A DNA stretch of 64,000 bases. Source: an uncultured Lachnospiraceae bacterium. Its GTDB lineage: Bacteria > Bacillota_A > Clostridia > Lachnospirales > Lachnospiraceae. The notes beneath the pieces were generated by a model that searched no databases, was not told the origin of the DNA, and saw only the letters and a program-made list of their open reading frames with translations. Made by a program: the position numbers and the translations under genes. Location of the stretch: NCBI GenBank assembly GCA_951801245.1, contig CATOMC010000009.1, positions 1-64,000 on the forward strand, read 5' to 3'. Shown here one piece after another: positions 15,182 to 24,561 of the stretch (its first letter is position 1; every line of letters begins with the position of its first letter).

Positions 15182-16312
15182 ATGCGTTTTGTAAAGAGGG
15201 ATAACTTGAAGACAGGAATGAGACTGGCACGCCCCATTTACAACAAAAACGGTGTCCTGCTGTATGAGAGGAATTCTAAGCTGACGAAGCAGGGCATCGA
15301 GAGTATCCGTAATTTTGGATTGATTGGGATTTTTATACTGGAGCCGGCAGAACCTGTGCCTCCGATGACACAGGCAGATATTGAATTTGAGCGTTTTCAG
15401 ACCATGTGTGTGTTTTCGATTCAGGAGGAACTTGATAAGATACTGCAGACCAGGCGTGTTTACAAAATACAGATGATCACCGCCAATATCATCAAGAACT
15501 ACGGGCATCTGGATAAGAAAATCACCTTTATACAAAACCTGCGCAGTAAGGAGGATTATATTTATAAGCACTCCTTAAATGTGGCAATCCTCTGTGCAAT
15601 GATGACACATGTTATGAATATCAGAGTAGAGGAACAGATGGAGATTGTGCAGGCGGCTCTGGTACATGATATCGGCAAGCTGACAATGATGGATAAGATA
15701 GAGAGTGAGAATGCCACGGCGGAAGAGCGGATGCGGCTTGGGGCCGCGGAAGTGGGCGGCTTCGACCTGATTGACACCGCATTTTCTTCCACACCGAATG
15801 TAAGACGTATCTGTGTGCAGGCCCGCAAAGGGCTTGCAAGCCTTGATACGAGAGAAGATCCTGATTCTGTGAAGATGGGGAACGGCGCAAGGATACTGGC
15901 GGTGGCGGAGACATATGACCGGATGACGGCCGTACAGTTTGAGAAGGAGCCTAAGTCTGAGGTGGAGGCATTAAAGTATTTATTGGACAATCCTCAGGTT
16001 TTTGACAGCAGGGTGGTGAATGCGCTGATCAAATCCATCAACATTCTGGTTCCGGGGGTCAGTGTGGAACTGAATACGGGGGAAAAGGCGCTGGTGCTTT
16101 CGGCCAATGAGCAGAATGTGTTACAGCCGATGCTGCTTATGTTTCGGGATAACAGCATCGTGGATCTTGCGGACAGGGAGATGTATGAGGATCTGGAGAT
16201 CAAAGACATCATGAAGACACTGGACAACCGTTATGTAATGGATATCAATCTGCTGAAAAAATCCGGCGTGCCGGTAGAGGAACCGGAATATGCGGAGATT
16301 GCCATTCTGTAG
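15182..16312 (+). CDS. Degenerate HD-GYP-like protein
   Basis: 376 residues, soluble. An N-terminal DUF3391-like part (FVKRDNLKTGMRLARPIYNK) precedes an HD domain with H130 (YKHSLNV) and H162-D163 (VHDIGK). The second half of the metal site of HD-GYP phosphodiesterases is missing: the HHE and GYP positions read VQARKGLASLDTRED, and the last Asp is Glu (AVAETYDRMTA). A C-terminal extension of about 120 residues follows (TGEKALVLS…). c-di-GMP hydrolysis is therefore unlikely; a binding or structural role is possible. It lies 25 bases after sigK with GGGGGAGG before the ATG, so it may share that transcript. Confidence 0.8.
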   Translation: MRFVKRDNLKTGMRLARPIYNKNGVLLYERNSKLTKQGIESIRNFGLIGIFILEPAEPVPPMTQADIEFERFQTMCVFSIQEELDKILQTRRVYKIQMITANIIKNYGHLDKKITFIQNLRSKEDYIYKHSLNVAILCAMMTHVMNIRVEEQMEIVQAALVHDIGKLTMMDKIESENATAEERMRLGAAEVGGFDLIDTAFSSTPNVRRICVQARKGLASLDTREDPDSVKMGNGARILAVAETYDRMTAVQFEKEPKSEVEALKYLLDNPQVFDSRVVNALIKSINILVPGVSVELNTGEKALVLSANEQNVLQPMLLMFRDNSIVDLADREMYEDLEIKDIMKTLDNRYVMDINLLKKSGVPVEEPEYAEIAIL

Positions 16313-16327
16313 GAAATACATATAAGA

Positions 16328-16365
16328 ATGATCCGGACGATGGGAGATTCCACCGTCCGGATCAT
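16328..16365 (+). terminator. Terminator after the HD-GYP-like gene
   Basis: ATGATCCGGACGATGG (16328-16343) pairs with CCACCGTCCGGATCAT (16350-16365) with one mismatch; TTTTA follows. It closes the sigK unit. Confidence 0.9.
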
Positions 16366-16532
16366 TTTACATGAAGGGATCGATGCCCGGTAATGATTTA
16401 GTGCTTGACAAACGGGTTTGCAAGTATCATGATAACAGTATCTGAATTCTATTTAATTCTATCGTTCAATATACGGCGTATCGCCGGAAGATTTCAGAGA
16501 ACATGAAGGAAAGAACAAAGGAGGAAGAGAAT

Positions 16533-18077
16533 TTGCTCAGTACAATTACATCAGGGGCGGTGTATGGGATTCACAGTTGTCTGATTCAGGTGGAGGTGGA
16601 TGTTTCCCAGGGACTGCCATGCTTTCAGATCGTGGGACTGCCGGGATCTGAGGTGCGGGAGGCCAGGGAGCGGGTGAAGGTAGCACTGAAAAATGTGGGT
16701 GTGAAACTGCCACCCATGTGCATCAATGTCAATCTTTCACCGGCGGATCTGCCTAAGAGCGGCACCATGTTTGACCTGCCTGTGGCGGTTGGTATCATGA
16801 CAGCTCTTTCCAAGATTCCCAAAGAAGCGGTAGAGCATACACTGCTGATCGGAGAACTGGGACTGTCCGGTGAATTGAAACCGGTCAAAGGGGTACTGCC
16901 CATCGTGCAGGAGGCAGCCAGGTGCGGCATCAGGCGCTGCATCCTGCCGGAGGCGAATGCGTGGGAGGGAGCTTTGATACGGGAGGTGGAGAGCATTGGT
17001 ATTGCGAATATAGAAGCTGCCTTATCGCTGCTGATGGGGCAGGAGGGGCCAAATCCTGCAGTCTGCCGCACCGAATCGGTTGATTTAGAGAAAATGATGC
17101 AGCAAAGCAGTGCATATGAGCACCTTGATTTTGCGGATATCAACGGGCAGGAAGGACTCAAGCGGGCAGCGGAGGTGGCAGCGGCAGGTTTTCACCATCT
17201 GCTGATCATTGGGCCGCCGGGTTCCGGCAAGACCATGCTGGCCAGACGTCTGCCTACGATCCTGCCGCCTTTGTCGCTGGAAGAAAGTCTGGAAGTGTCT
17301 ACCATCTACAGTATTTCCGGCCTGCTGCAGTCTGCCGCATCCCTCAAGACTACAAGACCTTTCTTGAGCCCCCATCATACCATCACAGGCCGGGCGCTGG
17401 CAGGAGGCGGCCGGATTCCCATGCCGGGCATGATCAGCCTGGCCCATAGGGGCATTCTTTTTCTGGATGAACTTCCGGAGTTTAAGAGAGAGACACTGGA
17501 TATTTTAAGACAGCCGTTAGAAGATAAAAAGGTACAGATCGCCAGAAACAGCGGCACCTATACGTATCCGGCGGATTTCATGCTGGTAGGTGCCATGAAC
17601 CCCTGTCCCTGCGGCCTTTATCCGGATAGGGAACGCTGCCGCTGTACGCCTTTTGAGGTCAAACGTTATCTGGGGCGGATATCAGGGCCGATTTTGGACC
17701 GTATGGATATCTGTGTGGAGGCGATGCCCATGGAGTTTCAGCATATTGCCAGACATACTGCGGGTGAGAACAGCGAAACGATCCGACGGCGGGTGATGAC
17801 AGCCAGAGAGAGACAAAAGGAACGATTCGAGGGCACCGGCATACAGTTCAATGCGGATATGGGGGCGGGCGAGGTAGAGAAATACTGCAGACTGGGGGCC
17901 GGTGAGATGCGATATATGGAGAAGATGTTTGTAAATATGCGGCTATCCGCCAGAGCCTATCATAGAATCCTGAAAGTGGCGCGCACCATTGCAGATCTTG
18001 CTGACAGCAGTGAGATCGGAGAAATGCATTTGTCGGAGGCCGTATGTTATAGAAGGATGGATCTTAAGTACTGGTAG
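16533..18077 (+). CDS. comM: YifB/ComM family Mg chelatase-like AAA+ ATPase
   Basis: 514 residues from TTG at 16533 (LSTITSGAVYGIHS, the family start), with AAAGGAGG at 16518-16525; the in-frame ATG at 16503 lies before that site and is not used. Domains: an N-terminal Lon-like S5 domain (to about 165), a Mg-chelatase AAA+ core with Walker A GPPGSGKTML near 227, Walker B FLDELPEF, a zinc-like CPCG…CRC segment, and the C-terminal chelatase domain. ComM is a helicase that helps branch migration during natural transformation in some bacteria. dprA follows 30 bases later, which supports a DNA uptake role. Confidence 0.9.
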   Translation: MLSTITSGAVYGIHSCLIQVEVDVSQGLPCFQIVGLPGSEVREARERVKVALKNVGVKLPPMCINVNLSPADLPKSGTMFDLPVAVGIMTALSKIPKEAVEHTLLIGELGLSGELKPVKGVLPIVQEAARCGIRRCILPEANAWEGALIREVESIGIANIEAALSLLMGQEGPNPAVCRTESVDLEKMMQQSSAYEHLDFADINGQEGLKRAAEVAAAGFHHLLIIGPPGSGKTMLARRLPTILPPLSLEESLEVSTIYSISGLLQSAASLKTTRPFLSPHHTITGRALAGGGRIPMPGMISLAHRGILFLDELPEFKRETLDILRQPLEDKKVQIARNSGTYTYPADFMLVGAMNPCPCGLYPDRERCRCTPFEVKRYLGRISGPILDRMDICVEAMPMEFQHIARHTAGENSETIRRRVMTARERQKERFEGTGIQFNADMGAGEVEKYCRLGAGEMRYMEKMFVNMRLSARAYHRILKVARTIADLADSSEIGEMHLSEAVCYRRMDLKYW

Positions 18078-18106
18078 AATATAGTTAACGGGAAGAGGAG
18101 GAACGA

Positions 18107-19240
18107 ATGACAGAACAGGATAAGGCCTGCCTGCACTTTCTGTATCAGGCTGTGGGCATGGGAAGCAGAGGTTTGTTGAGAAGTCTGGAGACGATCGGAA
18201 CGCCACAGGAAATCTATCAGATGGCGGTTTCCGGACAACTGGAAGAAAAGGTCTCCCAAAGATATCAGAATAAAATATCATGCATTATGAAATGCTCGGC
18301 AGAATATGATGTGCAGGGCGAATATGAGCGCTTGAAAGAAAGAGGCATCAGGTTTGTGACTGCCCCGGAAGAAGAGTTTCCGGAGCGGTTAAGGAAGATT
18401 CCTGACCCGCCTTATGTCTTGTATTATGCGGGAAGGCTGCCTGCTGCAGAGCAAAAGGCGGTGGCCATTATCGGAGCCAGAGACTGCACGGAATACGGCA
18501 GATATATGGCAGGACAATTCGGGGCAGGGCTGGCACAGGCTGGTATACAGGTTATCAGCGGGATGGCCAGAGGGATTGACGGCATCGCACAGCAGGCGGC
18601 TTTGCGGGAAGGCGGGTATTCGCTTGGAGTGTTAGGATGCGGTATCGATGTCTGTTATCCGAAGGAAAACCGCAGCTTGTATGAGGCATTGATTGCACAG
18701 GGCGGGATCTGCTCGGAATATCCTCCTGGAATCAACCCGCGGGCCGTTCTTTTCCCACCCAGGAATAGAATTATCAGCGGGATAGCGGATGCGGTGCTGG
18801 TGATCGAAGCCAGAAATAAGAGCGGTACCCTGATCACGGTGGATATGGCACTGGAGCAGGGAAAGGAAGTATATGCCCTGCCGGGACGGGGGACAGATCC
18901 TTTGAGCCGGGGGTGTAACCGGTTGATCAGACAGGGAGCAGGGCTTGTATCGACGCCCGTAGAACTGTTAGAGGAAGTACTGGCAGATTATAAGGGAGAG
19001 GAGAACGTCTGTCAGCAGGAACTGGTTTTTCTGGAGAAGGAAAACCAGGATATTTTGGACCTGGTGGATATCAATCCCCAGTCTGCCGAGGTGATACAGC
19101 GCAAATACGAGGAGGAATACGGCAGGCATCTGACCATTCCGGAACTATTGCATACCCTTTTGCAGTTATGTGCGGATGGCTTTGTCAGGCAAGTGAGCGG
19201 GAGCTATTTTGCGATCATTCCCGACGCATGTAATAGATAA
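18107..19240 (+). CDS. dprA: DNA processing protein DprA (Smf)
   Basis: 377 residues. An N-terminal SAM-like helical part is followed by the Rossmann-type DprA core: VAIIGARDCTEYGRYMA, QVISGMARGIDGIAQQAAL, GCGIDVCYPKENR, SEYPPG, FPPRNRIISGIADAVLVIEA and KSGTLITVDMALEQGKEVYALPG. A C-terminal winged helix ends the protein. DprA protects incoming single-stranded DNA and loads RecA. It follows comM in the same operon, and the type IV pilus genes that could take up DNA start 100 bases later. GGAAGAGGAGG precedes the ATG. Confidence 0.95.
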   Translation: MTEQDKACLHFLYQAVGMGSRGLLRSLETIGTPQEIYQMAVSGQLEEKVSQRYQNKISCIMKCSAEYDVQGEYERLKERGIRFVTAPEEEFPERLRKIPDPPYVLYYAGRLPAAEQKAVAIIGARDCTEYGRYMAGQFGAGLAQAGIQVISGMARGIDGIAQQAALREGGYSLGVLGCGIDVCYPKENRSLYEALIAQGGICSEYPPGINPRAVLFPPRNRIISGIADAVLVIEARNKSGTLITVDMALEQGKEVYALPGRGTDPLSRGCNRLIRQGAGLVSTPVELLEEVLADYKGEENVCQQELVFLEKENQDILDLVDINPQSAEVIQRKYEEEYGRHLTIPELLHTLLQLCADGFVRQVSGSYFAIIPDACNR

Positions 19241-19248
19241 ATCAAATC

Positions 19249-19277
19249 TTGCACCGCATATGGATAGATAGTAAAAT
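19249..19277 (+). promoter_or_regulatory. Promoter of the type IV pilus operon
   Basis: TTGCAC (19249-19254) and TAAAAT (19272-19277), spacer 17 bp, in the gap between dprA and pilB. No c-di-GMP riboswitch, which controls pili in some Clostridia, was recognised in the short leader. Confidence 0.6.
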
Positions 19278-19339
19278 CAATATAAATAAGTGTACGGATA
19301 AGGATAGCCTTGTAAATAAACAGGGTATCAGGGGGGACG

Positions 19340-21034
19340 ATGGAATACGGCAGAAAAAAGTTGCGTCTGGGAGATGTGCTTGTCAATAACGGTGTCATCA
19401 CGGCACAAGATTTACAAAGGGGATTGGAACTGCAAAAGGGCAGCGGGCGTAAGCTGGGTGAAACGTTGGTGGATGAGGGGTTTGCCACGGAAGAAAACAT
19501 AGCCAGGGCGCTGAGTAAGCAGTTTCACTATGATATGGTGGATCTGCAGAATGTGGAGATCGCGCAGGATATTCTGCAGCTTGTGCCCGCTGGCGTGTTG
19601 AAAAAACACAAGGTGCTTCCGTTTGCCTATTCTCCCGATAAAATGAATGTGCTCAGAGTGGCCATGGCCGATCCGATGGATATGGAAGCTATGGATGATA
19701 TTCATATCATCACGAATCTCCAGGTGGAACCCGTGGTAGCTGCCATGGGAAGTGTGATGCTGGCGATTGACCGCTATTACGGACAGGCCGAAGTGGATTC
19801 TGCACTGGAAGAGTATACCAGAGAAAAAGAAAGCCAGATGACGGAGCAGGAGGACATATACAGTGAGGATGTCAATCATTCTCCGATAGTACAGTTGGTG
19901 AAAGGCATGATTGACCAGGCGGTCAGACAACGTGCTTCGGATATCCACATAGAGCCAATGGAACGGCAGGTGCGGATCCGGTATCGTATTGACGGTGCGC
20001 TTTACGAGAAAGCAGCTTACAGCATCAGACTGCTGCCGGCTATTGTGGCGCGTATCAAGGTTATCGGCGGCATGGATATATCTGAGAAGAGAAAACCTCA
20101 GGACGGCCGTATCACCCAGGTGGTAGACCGGAAGGAGTTCGATATCCGTGTATCCATCCTGCCTACTATTTATGGAGAGAAGAGCGTTATGCGGCTGACC
20201 TCCAAGAATGCCCTGACCAGGGAAAAGAGCCAGCTTGGACTGAGCCCGGAAGAACTTGGGAAGTTTGATCATATTTTGAAAAATCCGCATGGCATGCTGC
20301 TGGTGACGGGTCCTACCGGAAGCGGCAAATCAACGACTCTGTATACGGCACTGAGTGAACTCAACAAAGAGGATGTTAATATCATCACGGTCGAGGATCC
20401 TGTGGAGGCGAATCTCGACGGCGTCAACCAGGTGCAGGTCAACAACAAGGCGAACCTGACGTTTGCATCGGCACTTCGCTCTATTCTCCGACAGGACCCA
20501 GATATTATTATGATCGGTGAGATCCGGGACCAGGAGACGGCATCCATTGCGGTGCAGGCATCTATAACAGGCCATCTGGTGGTGTCCACACTGCATACCA
20601 ATTCTGCGGCCAGTACCATTACACGGCTCGTGGATATGGGGATAGAGCCTTACCTGATTGCGGATTCCACCATAGGGGTTATTGCTCAGAGACTGGTGCG
20701 GCGCCTCTGTCCGGAATGCAAGAAGGGAAAGAAGGCAAGTGCAGAGGAGCTGAAGATGATGCTGCTTAAGCCGGATGCGGATGTGACCATCTATGAGCCA
20801 TGTGGTTGTCCTAGATGTGACGGTACCGGTTTTAGAGGTCGTATCGGTGTCTATGAGATTATGGAGATAAGTCAGCCCTTAAGGCGTATTATCAGCAGGA
20901 AAGGCACAACAGAGGATATCAAGAAGCAGGCGCTTTTGGAGGGGATGAACACCCTGCGCATGAGTGCGGCCAAATATGTCCTGCAGGGGATTACCTCGGT
21001 GCAGGAGATGATGAGGGTTTCGTTTGATCTCTAG
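19340..21034 (+). CDS. pilB: Type IV pilus assembly ATPase PilB (GspE family)
   Basis: 564 residues. The N-terminal GspE/MshEN domain (RLGDVLVNNGVITAQDL … GRKLGETLVDEGF) is followed by the secretion ATPase: SDIHIEPM, RYRIDGALYE, Walker A GPTGSGKST near 324, Asp box VEDPVE, Walker B IIMIGEIRDQET and the His box TGHLVVSTLHTN. A four-cysteine zinc site (CPECKKG … CGCPRCDG) lies near 455-495. PilB drives pilin polymerisation from the cytoplasm. GGGGGGACG stands before the ATG. It opens the pilus operon; a broken Rpn-type gene separates it from pilC. Confidence 0.95.
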   Translation: MEYGRKKLRLGDVLVNNGVITAQDLQRGLELQKGSGRKLGETLVDEGFATEENIARALSKQFHYDMVDLQNVEIAQDILQLVPAGVLKKHKVLPFAYSPDKMNVLRVAMADPMDMEAMDDIHIITNLQVEPVVAAMGSVMLAIDRYYGQAEVDSALEEYTREKESQMTEQEDIYSEDVNHSPIVQLVKGMIDQAVRQRASDIHIEPMERQVRIRYRIDGALYEKAAYSIRLLPAIVARIKVIGGMDISEKRKPQDGRITQVVDRKEFDIRVSILPTIYGEKSVMRLTSKNALTREKSQLGLSPEELGKFDHILKNPHGMLLVTGPTGSGKSTTLYTALSELNKEDVNIITVEDPVEANLDGVNQVQVNNKANLTFASALRSILRQDPDIIMIGEIRDQETASIAVQASITGHLVVSTLHTNSAASTITRLVDMGIEPYLIADSTIGVIAQRLVRRLCPECKKGKKASAEELKMMLLKPDADVTIYEPCGCPRCDGTGFRGRIGVYEIMEISQPLRRIISRKGTTEDIKKQALLEGMNTLRMSAAKYVLQGITSVQEMMRVSFDL

Positions 21035-21214
21035 GTGCCGTCTGATATAAAGTTAACGATATTAGGAACGATTATTTTATATTAAATAATTTGCAATTTT
21101 ATAAATATGTGATATTCTAATAACAAAGCAGTCGGTCATCATGGAAGATTATGAGGCCGACCGCATCTATCGGCGGGATTCACTTCCGCATCAGGTATTC
21201 TGGCAGATTCTGCC
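21035..21214 (+). other. Gap between pilB and the Rpn remnant
   Basis: AT-rich for its first 90 bases, then normal composition. An imperfect hairpin is possible (GTCGGTC near 21133 with GGCCGAC near 21155). No gene is supported; a 25-codon frame from the ATG at 21141 stops at once and may be the out-of-frame start of the following remnant. Confidence 0.4.
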
Positions 21215-21819
21215 ATGATTTCACAGATACGGGCAGAGTTTGCAGATATTGTCAATGCACTTATTTATGATGGAGAGCAGATGATTTCCTCTTTGGATTT
21301 ACAGCCGGCACCCACAGAATCTTTATATGCAGACGATCATGGCAATCTGCACAATCAATACAATGATGTGAGTAAATATGAAAACAGGCATGGTAAGATT
21401 AAGATGCAGTATACTTTGGAGAATCAGTTTCGGCCGAATTATCGGATACTGCTTCGCAAAGCGGGATATGAGGGCGCAATTGACAGACAGCGGTATAAGG
21501 GCAAAGACAGTTATCCGCTGATCGCACTGGTGTTGTATTGGGGCGATATTTCATGGAATTCAAAATCTGATCTGTTTCAGTTTTTCCATAGGAAAGAGAT
21601 ACACCATATGGCCAGGAAATATATCGACTATGTGACCTGTATATGTATTCGATGAAATGTTTTCCTAAAGAGATAAGACAGAAATTCAAGAGTGATATGG
21701 GACTTGTCGTTGATTATCCGGCCGAAGGGGAAAAGTATATACCGGCAGAACAGGAGATGGTAAATCTGGAAGGCACCATGCGAATGCTGCATGCCCTGAC
21801 AGGGAAGCCGGGAGAGTAG
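21215..21819 (+). pseudogene. Frameshifted Rpn-type nuclease (PD-(D/E)XK transposase family)
   Basis: The first part (21215-21655) reads FADIVNALIYDGEQMISS, then YENRHGKIKMQYTLENQ and LRKAGYEGAIDRQRY, which is the Rpn/YhgA-like recombination-promoting nuclease family common in Lachnospiraceae. At about 21630 the frame slips: the next frame continues DLYMYSMKCFPKEIRQKFKS and runs on to a stop at 21819. The N-terminus also appears short, since whole proteins have about 20-30 more residues before the FAD motif. Complete members are about 300 residues, so this copy is cut and broken. It lies between pilB and pilC, apparently an insertion into the pilus operon. Confidence 0.8.
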
Positions 21820-21877
21820 AACTGTATAGCATCCGCTATTGAAAAAACGGCAAAATCGTGTTAGACTATGTCATAAA

Positions 21878-21927
21878 TTGGCGCTTATTGACATTTATTG
21901 GCATTTATAATAATCATATGGCGCCAA
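21878..21927 (+). promoter_or_regulatory. Candidate promoter and inverted repeat before pilC
   Basis: TTGGCGC (21878-21884) and GCGCCAA (21921-21927) form a 7-bp inverted repeat around TTGACA (21888-21893) and an AT-rich TATAATAAT block (21906-21914). The -35 to TATAAT distance is only 12 bp, and the best 17-bp partner is TAATCA, so the promoter is weak or irregular. It would supply pilC and later genes with transcription past the inserted Rpn remnant. Confidence 0.4.
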
Positions 21928-21947
21928 GATGAAACCGGGGGACTACG

Positions 21948-23162
21948 ATGGCGACTTGGGGTTACGTTGCGATTGATAAAGGCGGCAGAGAGATTAAAGG
22001 CAGCAAAGATGCCGACAATAAAGACTTGGTATTGAGAGATTTGAAAAATCAGGGTCTTATTGTGCTTGATATCACAGAGAAGAGCATCCTGACCAGGGAT
22101 ATCAGTCTGGACTTTGCCAGTAAGCCAACACCCCGTGACAGAGCGATGTTCTGCCGGCAGTTTGCCGGTATTACAAGGGCGGGCGTCACAATCATTGAAA
22201 CGCTCAATATGTTAGCAGAAGCTACAGAAAATAAAAAAATGCAAAAGGCAATCTATGCTGTGCGTGCGGATGTGGAGAAGGGTGAGAGTTTTGCGGATTC
22301 TCTGGCGAAGCATCCTGCGGTATTTCCAAAGCTGTTGGTGCAGATGGCAAGAGCAGGTGAGGCTTCCGGCAGTCTGGATATAGCTATGGAGCGCATGGCA
22401 ATACAGTTTGAAAAAACGGCAAAGACACAGGCTTTGCTCAAGAAAGCCATGATCTACCCAATGGTGGTGGCCTGTGTGGCGGTAGCGGTGATCGTGATCA
22501 TGCTGGTGGTCGTTATCCCAAGATATATGGATATGTTTGAACAGTTGGGAGCGCAACTGCCGGCGATTACACGCGCGGTCGTGGCTCTTAGCAGCTTTAT
22601 TCGGAATAACTGGTTCATCATTGTTCCCGTGCTTATTGCCGTCATAACCGCGGTTAAAACATATGCCGGGACTGATTCGGGAAAACATGTCTTTGGCAAA
22701 ATACAGTTAAAGATACCGGCAGTGAAAAATCTGGTCGTGAAATCTTCAAGTTCCCGGATGGCCAGAACTCTGAGTACACTTATTGCGGCAGGTGTGCCGT
22801 TGATCGAGGCAGTGGATATCGTGGCGGATACGATGTCCAATATATGGTTTCAAGAGGCTCTCAGGGAAGCTATGGAACAGATTATGATGGGTGTGCCTTT
22901 GTCTGAGCCTCTACAGACCTGTGGATTGTTCCCGCCCATGGTTTATCATATGACGAAAATCGGCGAGGAAGCCGGTTCCACAGAGGAAATGTTAAGCAGG
23001 CTGGCTGACTATTATGAGGAGGAGGTCGAACTGGCAGTGCAGTCTATGATGGCGGCTGTGGAACCTATGATCATCATTGTACTTGCGTGCATAGTCGGTG
23101 TGCTGATCGGAGCAGTTATGGCGCCGATGGTGAATATGTATGCGGCATTGGACAATTTGTAA
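21948..23162 (+). CDS. pilC: Type IV pilus platform protein PilC (GspF family)
   Basis: 404 residues. Two GspF/PilC domains are seen: RDRAMFCRQFAGITRAGV… with KGESFADSL, and SRMARTLSTLIAAGVPLIEA… with PLSEPLQTCGLFPP and KIGEEAGSTEEML. Three membrane segments: about 170-195, 220-240 and the C-terminal VEPMIIIVLACIVGVLIGAV. PilC is the inner-membrane platform that couples PilB to the growing pilus. GGGGGAC lies before the ATG. The major pilin gene follows closely. Confidence 0.95.
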   Translation: MATWGYVAIDKGGREIKGSKDADNKDLVLRDLKNQGLIVLDITEKSILTRDISLDFASKPTPRDRAMFCRQFAGITRAGVTIIETLNMLAEATENKKMQKAIYAVRADVEKGESFADSLAKHPAVFPKLLVQMARAGEASGSLDIAMERMAIQFEKTAKTQALLKKAMIYPMVVACVAVAVIVIMLVVVIPRYMDMFEQLGAQLPAITRAVVALSSFIRNNWFIIVPVLIAVITAVKTYAGTDSGKHVFGKIQLKIPAVKNLVVKSSSSRMARTLSTLIAAGVPLIEAVDIVADTMSNIWFQEALREAMEQIMMGVPLSEPLQTCGLFPPMVYHMTKIGEEAGSTEEMLSRLADYYEEEVELAVQSMMAAVEPMIIIVLACIVGVLIGAVMAPMVNMYAALDNL

Positions 23163-23200
23163 TGTAGTACTTCTTAATGATGAAAAAGGAGAAAGAGGCA

Positions 23201-23725
23201 ATGAAAAGAGAAAGAATGAGGGATAAAGGTTTTTCTCTTGTCGAGTTAATTATCGTACTTGCTATGATGGCGATTCTCGTTGTTGTATTGTCACCTCAAT
23301 ACTTAAAATATTTGGAGAGAGCGCGGAATTCAGCGGATTTGCAGAATGCAAGAACCATTGTAAATGCAATCCAGATTTATGCAGCAGATCCTCAGGCGAA
23401 TCCGCCGATTACGTTTGATAATACGAACGGGGCTAAAATCACGATCCATGGGAACGGCACACCTTCTACGATCGAGGACGACAATGCCAGCGTGGCAGCG
23501 GCATTAGACAATGCGGGCCTGGAGATTACTAACATGTATTGCGCTAGTAAAACAGCCTGGACAGGCTATACAATTACCGTAAAAGTTGAGACGGATGGCA
23601 GTATTTCTTTTGCATATCAAGGAGAGGGCAGTGCGGATGCAAATATAGATGCATTTGCGGATATGATGACCGGCGCAGTTGACACTGATGACGAGGATAG
23701 TGGAGGCGGTGACGGTACTACATGA
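23201..23725 (+). CDS. pilA: Major type IV prepilin
   Basis: 174 residues from ATG at 23201, which has AAAGGAG at 23186-23192; the ORF could begin at 23177 but without a ribosome site. The leader is short and basic (MKRERMRDKG), then FSLVELIIVLAMMAILVVVL, a class III prepilin signal cut after Gly with Phe+1 and Glu+5. The C-terminal region is acidic and ends DTDDEDSGGGDGTT. It is probably the main pilus subunit because it lies between pilC and the peptidase and is small. Its stop overlaps the peptidase start (ATGA). Confidence 0.92.
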   Translation: MKRERMRDKGFSLVELIIVLAMMAILVVVLSPQYLKYLERARNSADLQNARTIVNAIQIYAADPQANPPITFDNTNGAKITIHGNGTPSTIEDDNASVAAALDNAGLEITNMYCASKTAWTGYTITVKVETDGSISFAYQGEGSADANIDAFADMMTGAVDTDDEDSGGGDGTT

Positions 23726-24453
23726 TCGTATTCTTATTTGGCATCGTGATCGGCAGTTTCTTAAATGTCTGTATCTATCGTATTCCCGGGAAGGAAAATA
23801 TTGTAAAGACCGCATCGCACTGTAGGGCATGTGGGTGTCGCCTGAAATGGTACGATATGATACCGGTGATAAGTTTTCTCGCCCTGCGGGGCAAGTGCCG
23901 CAAATGTGGTGCCAGACTCTCTGTCCAGTATCCTCTGATTGAGGCAGCCAACGGATTATTGTACGTTTTGATCGTTCGCACAGGCGGCCTTAGCATAGAA
24001 TCTCTGCTCTATTGTGCACTGGCTTCTTCACTTCTTGTTTTGAGCGTCATTGATTTTAGAACTTATGAGATTCCTTTTGGGATCAATTTATTTATACTGG
24101 CATTGGGGCTGATCCGGGCAGGTACAGACTATCGGAATCTTAAGACTTATCTGATCGGTTTCCTTTCTATCAGCGTGTTCCTTGCAGTCATATATTATGC
24201 CACTGGCGGCCGGGCCATCGGCGGCGGTGATGTAAAACTGATGGCGGCCTGCGGGCTGCTGCTTGGCTGGAAACTGGTTATATTGGCCTTCTTACTGGGG
24301 TGTGTCTTCGGCGCAGCCATACATGTAATCCGTATGAAGGTATGCGGCGCAAGCCGTGTACTTGCGATGGGTCCGTATCTTTCCCTGGGTGTCTTAATGG
24401 CGGCATTATGGGGGAATCAGATGCTTATGTGGTATTTGGGACAGTTTATGTGA
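23722..24453 (+). CDS. pilD: Prepilin peptidase (PilD, family A24)
   Basis: 243 residues with eight or so membrane segments. The N-terminal methylase-like part has GSFLNVCIYRIP and the zinc-type cysteines C-x2-C … C-x2-C (HCRACGC, GKCRKCG). The catalytic aspartates are in VIDFRTYEIP and GGGDVKLMA, the aspartate pair of type IV prepilin peptidases. The enzyme removes prepilin leaders and methylates the new N-terminus. It overlaps the major pilin gene by 4 bases, so the two are translationally coupled. It should also process the four later pilin-like proteins. Confidence 0.95.
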   Translation: MIVFLFGIVIGSFLNVCIYRIPGKENIVKTASHCRACGCRLKWYDMIPVISFLALRGKCRKCGARLSVQYPLIEAANGLLYVLIVRTGGLSIESLLYCALASSLLVLSVIDFRTYEIPFGINLFILALGLIRAGTDYRNLKTYLIGFLSISVFLAVIYYATGGRAIGGGDVKLMAACGLLLGWKLVILAFLLGCVFGAAIHVIRMKVCGASRVLAMGPYLSLGVLMAALWGNQMLMWYLGQFM

Positions 24454-24561
24454 TTTCATATGGCTTTGAAAAATACCTGCACGGCATCACCGGCAGGTTT
24501 ATATATTTTATCTAATTTTTCTGCAAGTCTGAAAGGAAATGTGTTAAGGAGGAAACGAAGC

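Noticed and set aside
19241..19339. c-di-GMP riboswitch before pilB
   Set aside because: The leader is about 60 bases and shows none of the conserved blocks of either class.
19412..20290. 292-codon reverse frame within pilB
   Set aside because: Shadow frame of pilB with no start signals.
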